From CAZERT01 sp964630015 (GTDB taxonomy: Bacteria; Patescibacteriota; Microgenomatia; UBA10105; UBA927), in NCBI GenBank assembly GCA_964630015.1, contig CAZVTJ010000006.1, positions 1 through 28,171 on the forward strand: 28,171 nucleotides of DNA. The letters are read 5' to 3'. The notes under the pieces are model-generated. The model saw only the letters and a program-made list of their open reading frames with translations, did no database searches and was not told the origin of the DNA. Within the stretch, counting starts at the first letter, position 1, and each line of letters starts with the position of its first letter. Shown here piece by piece: positions 23,010 to 28,171 of the stretch. The translations under genes and the position numbers were made by a program.

Positions 23010-23095
23010 ATTTTGTACTTCTTACGATTTTATAAGCACTCCCGCTTTAATACATTAAACGTTCTTATTATTTATTATTCCTTTGAGAACAAAAT

Positions 23096-23587
23096 TTAGA
23101 CTTTTTTTATCAAATCCCTAATTCTTGATTTATATCCAACTTTTTCATACAACATATTAGCTGGGGTGTTTGGTTCAAAGACTTCAATTCGGACTGTATC
23201 ACAATTATTATCCTTAAAATATTGCTCCATCATTCGTATTAAAACCGTACCGATTCCCCTATGCCGGAAAGTTGTATCAACATACAATTCCGTAATTCTG
23301 CCAGTCACCGAAGGTATAACTTCCAATTTTTCTTCATCAGTTTGATGAATAATAATTCCGACTGCAAAACCAATAATTTTGTTATTGTGCAATACTACAA
23401 TAAATTTTCCGTTCTCTTTCAGGATATCCTTCAGAGTTTTAGCTAGCTGACTTTCACCATAACCGGACATTCGTCTAAGTCTATTTAATGGGTCAATAGA
23501 TAGTAAATAATCCTGAAAGTCATTCATTAAGCTGATAAGCTTTTCATTATCCTGCACAATATAATCTCTATAAGTGTACTTATTCAT
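23096..23587 (-). CDS. GNAT family N-acetyltransferase
   Basis: Acetyl-CoA-dependent acyltransferase, 163 residues; acceptor unknown. Seen: an N-terminal MNKYTYRDYIVQDNEKLISLMNDF-type strand and helix (shown in part), the central beta strands KFIVVLHNNKIIGFAVG and ITELYVDTTF, the acetyl-CoA-binding motif A R-H-R-G-I-G-T followed by VLIRMMEQYF, and the motif B region RIEVFEPNTPANMLYEKVGY. A complete GNAT domain. It has its own leaderless-type promoter and lies in AT-rich accessory DNA between the DUF5655-like and GIY-YIG genes. Confidence 0.9.
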   Translation of the reverse strand: MNKYTYRDYIVQDNEKLISLMNDFQDYLLSIDPLNRLRRMSGYGESQLAKTLKDILKENGKFIVVLHNNKIIGFAVGIIIHQTDEEKLEVIPSVTGRITELYVDTTFRHRGIGTVLIRMMEQYFKDNNCDTVRIEVFEPNTPANMLYEKVGYKSRIRDLIKKV

Positions 23588-23594
23588 AATACGA

Positions 23595-23624
23595 ATTATA
23601 AAACTTACTTAGTTTGGCTGTCTA
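23595..23624 (-). promoter_or_regulatory. Promoter of the GNAT gene (leaderless type)
   Basis: Minus strand: TAGACA (23624-23619, 5 of 6), 18 bp, consensus TATAAT (23600-23595), 7 nt to ATG 23587. No Shine-Dalgarno sequence. Confidence 0.55.
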
Positions 23625-23724
23625 AAAAACAAAGATAATATAGAATAATAGAATCTCTTTTATTAATGGTAAAAAGTGTTTTTTGATAATCGCTATTTTT
23701 AATATGTATTAAGATTTTGAAATG

Positions 23725-23922
23725 TTATTTCCTAAACATGGATTCCAAACGGATTTGATATTGTTCGGAGTAGACTAAATGGAATTCGTCATTATTCCTA
23801 ATGAACTTAGCTGTTTTCGTACCTTTCAGGATATGCTGTTTTTCACGCTCATGAAGATTATTTGTCTGACCGATGTAAAGTTGATTTAAGGTATTCCGGA
23901 GAATATAGACCCAAAAAGACAT
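23725..23922 (-). CDS. GIY-YIG nuclease superfamily protein, C-terminally short
   Basis: Small GIY-YIG domain protein related to the UPF0213 group, 65 residues. Seen: VYILRN with the Y, then LYIGQTNNLHEREKQHILKG (the YIG and the catalytic Arg position), and FHLVYSEQYQIRLESMFRK. Complete members continue with a REKQIK-type helix and reach 80-95 residues. Here a stop follows MFRK, so the last conserved helix is lost and the gene may be decaying. The upstream DNA has no promoter or ribosome-binding site that I can recognise. Confidence 0.72.
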   Translation of the reverse strand: MSFWVYILRNTLNQLYIGQTNNLHEREKQHILKGTKTAKFIRNNDEFHLVYSEQYQIRLESMFRK

Positions 23923-24372
23923 ATAGGATTATCCTTCAATTCGCTATCGCTCGCTCAGGACTTTCGCCTCAACACGCAAAAGCTCTTAATTTGCGTGTAA
24001 CACTATTCTCAAATATTCTGCTCTTACCACTTCGTGCGGAAAATCTTCTTTCTAATATTGACGATAAAGGTATCTCACTCGACGGATCAAACCCAAAAAT
24101 AATACAACTATGAGATTGGGGAACCCTAATCATTTTAGCGCTGTAATTAATTCTCTGGATTACATAAAAACATATAATTCGCTTATTGATCTTACAGTCA
24201 GAACTGTCGTAAGCAGAATGAATTAAAATGATATAGAGAATATTTGAGGTTTGTTATCTGCTCAGAAAATTTAGTGTGATAGGTGGAAACTTTATCAATT
24301 TGCACCCTTTAGCTATGGTCAAATAAATAAACAGGAGTATATTTTGAGGCTTTTAACGCAATTGCGGATACA
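23923..24372. other. Gene-poor stretch with possible remnants
   Basis: No gene that I can support with confidence. A 38-codon plus frame (24110-24226, MRLGNPNHFSAVINSLDYIK and so on) and a short frame around 24284-24375 (WKLYQFAPFSYGQINKQEYI) have protein-like composition but are broken by stops and shifts, as expected of a decayed gene. The stretch 23936-23960 has tandem CGCT units (cgctatcgctcgct). No tRNA was found. Confidence 0.35.
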
Positions 24373-24603
24373 GTGAAACGAATGTTTTCACATCTAATAA
24401 TAGAATCATATGGTAATGAAATAGGAATTAACAGATATATTTTCGTGGGTTCTCAAGGGGATATATACGGAGTTGATACTATTGGTCACTATAAAGATGT
24501 GGGTAATATTTTAAAAACCAAAGAAAGTGAAATTTTGAGTAACATCAGTCGCTTATTTTCTTCTCAACGAAACGAGCCTTACGGAAGATTTCTTGTCCGA
24601 TGA
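24373..24603 (+). CDS. Unrecognised small protein or gene remnant
   Basis: 76 residues from a GTG start; no family recognised. The sequence looks like real protein (HLIIESYGNEIGINRYIFVG, SQGDIYGVDTIGHYKDVGN, SEILSNISRLF), with a plausible strand-strand-helix pattern. The frame is open 14 codons further upstream (ending in AFNAIADTVKR before the ATG-containing part), which suggests the 3' remnant of a longer, broken gene. No ribosome-binding site at the GTG. Its stop lies 1 nt from the stop of the convergent HAD gene. Confidence 0.35.
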   Translation: MKRMFSHLIIESYGNEIGINRYIFVGSQGDIYGVDTIGHYKDVGNILKTKESEILSNISRLFSSQRNEPYGRFLVR

Positions 24604-24604
24604 T

Positions 24605-25345
24605 TTACATGGATATCCGGTCATTATGTAGAGAAATTACATCTACAATCTCTGGAAAATTTTCAATTTTGACCGAATAATCTGGCTTCACATCAATTTT
24701 GTTATTCATTGACAGAGGATTCATTATCCATATGGTATGCATACCCACGCGACTTGCTCCAAAAATGTCATCTCGTAGATTATCACCTATCATGAAGGAA
24801 ACATCTGCTGTTGCTCCAACCTCTTGTAACATTCTACGGTAAAATTCTTCAGAAGGTTTTCGATATCCAATTCCTGATGTGAATATGAAATGAGAAAAAT
24901 ACTTTGACAATCCCGTCTCATCCAATTCTATTTTTGTAATAGATTCATGCGCCAAACTTGCGGTAGAGAGAGTATAACTTTTGGAAAGTTTCTCAAGTGT
25001 AACTTTAACTCCCGGATACACACGGCAAAAATCGCAGCTTATTTTACGAAAAGACCAGAGAAGCGATTTAGCTTCGGAAGAAGAAATTGTCATCCCATAA
25101 TGGGTTTTCATTACGGAGTAAATATTTTCAATCCAATCGTGATGGTAGAGCAATTTATCGCGATCTTGATAGAATAGAGACTCTGCTTGATCAAAATATA
25201 ATTTGAATTTACGAGCCTCATCCAGGTTGACATTCTTTTTAATAAGATAGTCTTCAAATACTTTCCAAGCTGTATCGATATTTTTCTGTTCTATGTCCAC
25301 ATCAAGTAGCGTCTGATATATATCAAAAAAAAGATACTTTATCAT
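24605..25345 (-). CDS. HAD superfamily hydrolase (subfamily IA)
   Basis: Probable phosphatase or dehalogenase-type hydrolase, 246 residues. Seen: motif I FDIYQTLLDVD, with the nucleophile Asp but Tyr at the +2 position where phosphatases have Asp, as in haloacid-dehalogenase-like members; motif II in LSTASLAHESI; Lys motif III GIGYRKPSEEFYRRML; motif IV FMIGDNLRDDIFGA. The helical cap lies between motifs I and II. ATG 25345 gives the family N-terminus; a longer frame would overlap the aminotransferase. It starts 4 nt after the aminotransferase stop, so the two form an operon. Confidence 0.88.
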   Translation of the reverse strand: MIKYLFFDIYQTLLDVDIEQKNIDTAWKVFEDYLIKKNVNLDEARKFKLYFDQAESLFYQDRDKLLYHHDWIENIYSVMKTHYGMTISSSEAKSLLWSFRKISCDFCRVYPGVKVTLEKLSKSYTLSTASLAHESITKIELDETGLSKYFSHFIFTSGIGYRKPSEEFYRRMLQEVGATADVSFMIGDNLRDDIFGASRVGMHTIWIMNPLSMNNKIDVKPDYSVKIENFPEIVDVISLHNDRISM

Positions 25346-25349
25346 AAAA

Positions 25350-26513
25350 CTACTTTTTGAAATAATCTGATAACCTGTCAATTCCCTCTTTATAACGAAT
25401 GTTCGTAAAAGAAATTCGCAAACCTTTCGGAACTCCAAAATCCGATCCCGGAACAACTGCAACTCCTGTCTTTAATAGGATATCTCTTGCTAAATCCAGA
25501 GTTGTTTTGAACTTTTTTCGCTTCATAAAATCTTCACACATGATGACTAAATAAAACCCTCCATTTGCTTTTATAACCTCAATTTCTCTATTGTCTTTCA
25601 TTTTTTTAACAGTATATTTATTTCTATCAGCATAGATTTCTTTTAATTTATCCACTTCCTCAAGATGATTAAGTGCTTCAGCCGCCGCAAATTGTGCTGA
25701 AGGATTTGCCGTCAATAAAGTATGTTGGAGAAGAACTCTAAATGGTTCAATAAGATGATCGGGAAGGATAAAGAATCCAACACGTGCAGTATACATTCGA
25801 AAACCTTTAGAAAATGCGTTGCTTACAATAATATTATCCTTCTTATTTGCAATATCCAATATGCTGGGAACCCTACCATGAAATCCTACATTTCTGTATA
25901 TTTCATCACTCAGAATATATGCATTATTGTTTACTATTTTTACAATTTCCTGATATTCTTTTTTTGAAATTATATTCCCATAAGGATTTCCAGGGCTCGC
26001 AACAACGACCAATTTTGTTTTGTTTGGATTAAATTTGGATTTAAAATCGTTCATATCAATTGTTAGTGTTTTCGGATTAACTGAATAAAATCGGATTTTC
26101 GCAGGAGTGAGGAGGGCGCTAACGTGGTAAACAGAATAATATGGGTGAGGCAAAAGCACCTCATCACCTTCTTCCAGCAAAAATCTAAATAAATCCTTGA
26201 ATAAAGGACTCGTGCCTGTATTGATAATGATGTTTTTTGCTTTTGTAGGATTTCCCATTGCTGTGTACCATTCTGCAAGTTTCTCTCTTAACACTGGTAA
26301 TCCTTGAGGGTAGACTAAATTACGTTTTTCTGAATCCCTTATGGCATCAATATAGGCTTCGATAATGGCTGGATGTAGCGTTTCTTGAGACTTTCCGAGT
26401 GTGAGTTTGATAATATCTTTTCCCTGTTTGCTCAATTTATCTGCTAATTCGTCGAGAACAAACATTAGAAATTCAAGTTTTTCGAATCTGAATTTTTTGA
26501 TGAGTGCTGGCAT
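25350..26513 (-). CDS. Class I/II pyridoxal-phosphate aminotransferase
   Basis: Fold type I aminotransferase, 387 residues. Seen: the N-terminal arm and IIKLTLGKSQETLHPAI, YPQGLPVLREKLAEWY, the PLP-phosphate region NTGTSPLFKDLFRFLL, LPHPYYSVYH, VVVASPGNPYGNIISKKEY (the Asn contacting PLP), ILSDEIYRNVGF (Asp of the cofactor), the Schiff-base Lys in SNAFSKGFRMYTARVGF, and the carboxylate-binding Arg in GLRISFTNIRY. It resembles aspartate/alanine/LL-DAP-type aminotransferases; the substrate cannot be read from sequence. Followed by the HAD gene; divergent from the GT20-like gene. Confidence 0.92.
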   Translation of the reverse strand: MPALIKKFRFEKLEFLMFVLDELADKLSKQGKDIIKLTLGKSQETLHPAIIEAYIDAIRDSEKRNLVYPQGLPVLREKLAEWYTAMGNPTKAKNIIINTGTSPLFKDLFRFLLEEGDEVLLPHPYYSVYHVSALLTPAKIRFYSVNPKTLTIDMNDFKSKFNPNKTKLVVVASPGNPYGNIISKKEYQEIVKIVNNNAYILSDEIYRNVGFHGRVPSILDIANKKDNIIVSNAFSKGFRMYTARVGFFILPDHLIEPFRVLLQHTLLTANPSAQFAAAEALNHLEEVDKLKEIYADRNKYTVKKMKDNREIEVIKANGGFYLVIMCEDFMKRKKFKTTLDLARDILLKTGVAVVPGSDFGVPKGLRISFTNIRYKEGIDRLSDYFKK

Positions 26514-26524
26514 ACGGTTCCTGA

Positions 26525-26553
26525 ACTATAACATTAAAACATTATAAAATCAA
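26525..26553 (-). promoter_or_regulatory. Promoter of the aminotransferase-HAD operon
   Basis: Minus strand: TTGATT (26553-26548), 17 bp, TATAGT (26530-26525), 11 nt to ATG 26513, leaving a leader of only a few bases. The segment TCAGGAACC between -10 and ATG has a weak AGGA. Confidence 0.5.
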
Positions 26554-26593
26554 ATTTAATAATCGTTATTTAGATTGATTTGCCAATCTGTAG

Positions 26594-26599
26594 TATAAT
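26594..26599 (+). promoter_or_regulatory. -10 box of the GT20-like gene (leaderless type)
   Basis: Consensus TATAAT, 6 nt before ATG 26606. The best hexamer at 17 bp is TAGATT (26571-26576), a weak -35. No Shine-Dalgarno sequence. Confidence 0.5.
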
Positions 26600-26605
26600 G
26601 CCAAC

Positions 26606-28096
26606 ATGTGGGAAGACTCTCTTATTATAGGCTATAATAACGAAAACTCCTCTTCTTTGGTTGCGTCCAGAATTAAAGAAATTTCGAAAAATTATAATAT
26701 TCTTTTTGCCAACTTCCATAATTCCATCGTAGGGGTAGGCGGTGTCGGAACGGTAACCCGAACAACTCAAAAATTGATTCCTGAATTACATATGGTCTGT
26801 TATGACCCGCTACTAAAACATGACGCCGTTTATGGAAAGTCCAAAATCCACCCAGTTCAGTTGAATATTAAAACACTCAACAATTTCCAGATAAAATATG
26901 CCAAACAATATCTATGGCCTCTACTTCACGATTTGCCTCCACATCTTACAGAAAAACAAACAATTGCTACCAGAGATAGTTATATTACAGCTTCTCAACA
27001 ATTTGCCAACAAAATATTTCGGGTCGCTGTAGAAAACAAAAAGCCCTGGATCTATTGGATAAATGATTATTCTCTAGCAGGAACAATCGGAGCTCTGCGC
27101 ACTCTGAAACCGGAGGCTAAAATATGCTTTTCCCTCAGAAGCCCGTTTGGCTATCATGATTATCCGAAATTCTTCACTAAAGATGCAGAGATGCTTATAA
27201 AAAGTATTATTCAGGCAGATTTTATTTCATTTCATCGGACACGAGATGTTATTAATTTTCTCAGGCTCGCTGAACATGTATCAGTAAAATCGAAAGACAT
27301 AAAGGTTATCTGGAAAAATCACACTATACGATATAAAGACCATACAGCTATCCCCCGAGTCGTACCTCTGGGAAACGACCCCAGTTACAGACAATGGTTG
27401 GCTAGAACAAAAAAGGCAAAACAAACAAAAGATAAGTTTATCCACCTCGCACAAGGCAAGAAAATTATTACGAGTATCAGCAGATTTGAAATTCATAAAG
27501 GAATAAAAGAGGAGCTGGATGCAATAGAACAATTACTAAAATTTTTTCCGAATATACATGAAAAGTTTGTTTTTGTTCGAGTTGCATACTTGGCTAAAGA
27601 ATATTTGGCTATACCTGCATATGCTCGGCTTTATTCTTTTGTTAAAAAACGTGTAACAAATTTAAATCGCACTTATGGCAACAAAAATTGGAAACCCATA
27701 ATTGCGATGCTTGGCAGAAAATTTACAGACTATGAAGTCACGGGTTTACTCCGTTCCGCGGACGTGCTTCTTATTATGAGCCTCGCTGATGGATTTAACC
27801 ATAGTTCAGTTGAAGGTGTTCTTAGTAAGCTAACTGAGGATAATCCGATGCTTCTTTTATCCTCAGATGTAGGCTCAAGTGATTACTTAGGAAATACTCA
27901 AATAAAAATTCAACCGTATGATAAAATTGATACCGCAATTAAATTGCATGCAGCACTCGTGAATGACGAAGCTCAAACCCGAAAAGTTCAGGCAGAATTA
28001 AAAAACCACGCTTTGCGTTTAACTATAAAAGGATGGACTCTAAGCATCCTTGATGCCGTAATCAATATAAACAACGTTCCGATATGGAATAATTAG
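26606..28096 (+). CDS. GT20 family glycosyltransferase (trehalose-6-phosphate synthase-like)
   Basis: GT-B retaining glycosyltransferase of the OtsA family, 496 residues. OtsA transfers glucose from UDP-glucose to glucose-6-phosphate. Seen: the G-rich donor loop GVGGVGTVTRT near the N-terminus, LWPLLHDLP (OtsA LWPxFH), WIYWINDYSLAGTIGALR (OtsA WVHDYHL; Asp kept), FSLRSPFGY (OtsA LHIPFP; His replaced by Arg), SISRFEIHKGIKE (Arg and Lys of the donor phosphate site kept), and SLADGFNHSSVEGVLS (Asp and Glu kept). About 20 residues longer than E. coli OtsA. No OtsB-type phosphatase adjoins it; the divergent HAD is of another subfamily. Family sure; trehalose as product uncertain. Confidence 0.88.
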   Translation: MWEDSLIIGYNNENSSSLVASRIKEISKNYNILFANFHNSIVGVGGVGTVTRTTQKLIPELHMVCYDPLLKHDAVYGKSKIHPVQLNIKTLNNFQIKYAKQYLWPLLHDLPPHLTEKQTIATRDSYITASQQFANKIFRVAVENKKPWIYWINDYSLAGTIGALRTLKPEAKICFSLRSPFGYHDYPKFFTKDAEMLIKSIIQADFISFHRTRDVINFLRLAEHVSVKSKDIKVIWKNHTIRYKDHTAIPRVVPLGNDPSYRQWLARTKKAKQTKDKFIHLAQGKKIITSISRFEIHKGIKEELDAIEQLLKFFPNIHEKFVFVRVAYLAKEYLAIPAYARLYSFVKKRVTNLNRTYGNKNWKPIIAMLGRKFTDYEVTGLLRSADVLLIMSLADGFNHSSVEGVLSKLTEDNPMLLLSSDVGSSDYLGNTQIKIQPYDKIDTAIKLHAALVNDEAQTRKVQAELKNHALRLTIKGWTLSILDAVININNVPIWNN

Positions 28097-28137
28097 TTTT
28101 TGAACATATGATACCGTCACTGATTCCGCTCTTTAAG

Positions 28138-28157
28138 CCCTGCCGTTCACGGCAGGG
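28138..28157 (+). repeat. GC-rich hairpin resembling a tnpB (IS200/IS605) 3' end
   Basis: CCCTGCCG pairs with CGGCAGGG over the loop TTCA, an 8-bp perfect stem that stands out in AT-rich DNA. It is flanked by AAG before and TGGAAGAAGCCC after. The pattern AAGCCC-stem-GGGTGG is like the right end and RNA scaffold of IS200/IS605-type tnpB elements (recalled pattern). No T-run follows, so it is a weak intrinsic terminator. No transposase is visible in the window, and the sequence stops 14 bases later. Confidence 0.4.
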
Positions 28158-28171
28158 TGGAAGAAGCCCGA

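Noticed and set aside
24070..24095. Minus-strand GGGTTTGATCC, like the T-arm of a tRNA
   Set aside because: The invariant TTC of the T-loop is changed and no acceptor, D or anticodon arms can be paired around it.
23862..24113. Plus-strand frame of 83 codons overlapping the GIY-YIG gene
   Set aside because: It begins inside the antisense GIY-YIG coding region and has no recognisable motif.
24605..26513. HAD hydrolase as the trehalose-6-phosphate phosphatase (OtsB) partner of the GT20 gene
   Set aside because: Its motifs (FDIYQTL, helical cap between motifs I and II) are subfamily IA, whereas OtsB is subfamily IIB; it is also in a different operon.

Overview
The window reads like part of a small bacterial genome of the Candidate Phyla Radiation (Patescibacteria), probably from the Microgenomates side. 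This is inferred from gene content and style: a winged-helix/nucleotidyltransferase regulator at the left edge, a GAD-less bacterial-type AspRS, short SecD and SecF as separate proteins, tightly packed genes, and many single-pass surface proteins. No rRNA or tRNA gene was found to fix the taxonomy.

Left part (1-17.3 kb) is housekeeping DNA of moderate GC. In order it holds a regulator (5' partial), secD-secF, cca, recJ, aspS with a D-Ala-D-Ala carboxypeptidase, a membrane-anchored hypothetical protein, gltX, era, two surface proteins (Ig-like and DUF5666-like), a MutY-type glycosylase, greA with a small hypothetical gene, and a four-gene membrane operon (TspO, DUF2177, DUF1295, conserved hypothetical). 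Two intergenic regions, after recJ and after gltX, carry copies of the same TTCGT-rich repeat family.

The middle (17.36-20.96 kb, minus strand) is the most unusual block. Seven tightly linked genes appear to run from one strong promoter: a small Cys protein, DUF5320, DUF134, an encapsulated-ferritin-like four-helix protein, a YibE/F membrane protein, a mini-thioredoxin, and a thioredoxin-CcdA/DsbD-like fusion. Immediately upstream lies a ZIP-family metal transporter (ZupT-like) that is intact except for a frameshift in a run of six T. I infer a metal/redox module. No encapsulin shell gene is in the window.

The right part (21-28.1 kb) is more AT-rich and looks like accessory DNA: an RBBP9-type hydrolase, a DUF5655-like zinc-ribbon gene without a normal start codon, a GNAT acetyltransferase, a shortened GIY-YIG protein, a decayed or unrecognised stretch, then a HAD hydrolase with a class I aminotransferase, divergent from a GT20 (trehalose-6-phosphate-synthase-like) glycosyltransferase. 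The window ends in a GC-rich hairpin that resembles the 3' end of an IS200/IS605-type tnpB element.

A recurring signal is the position of promoters. Several first-in-operon genes have a -10 box 6-8 nt before the ATG and no Shine-Dalgarno sequence, which predicts leaderless mRNAs, while several internal genes have good GGAGG sites, some built from the last codons of the preceding gene.
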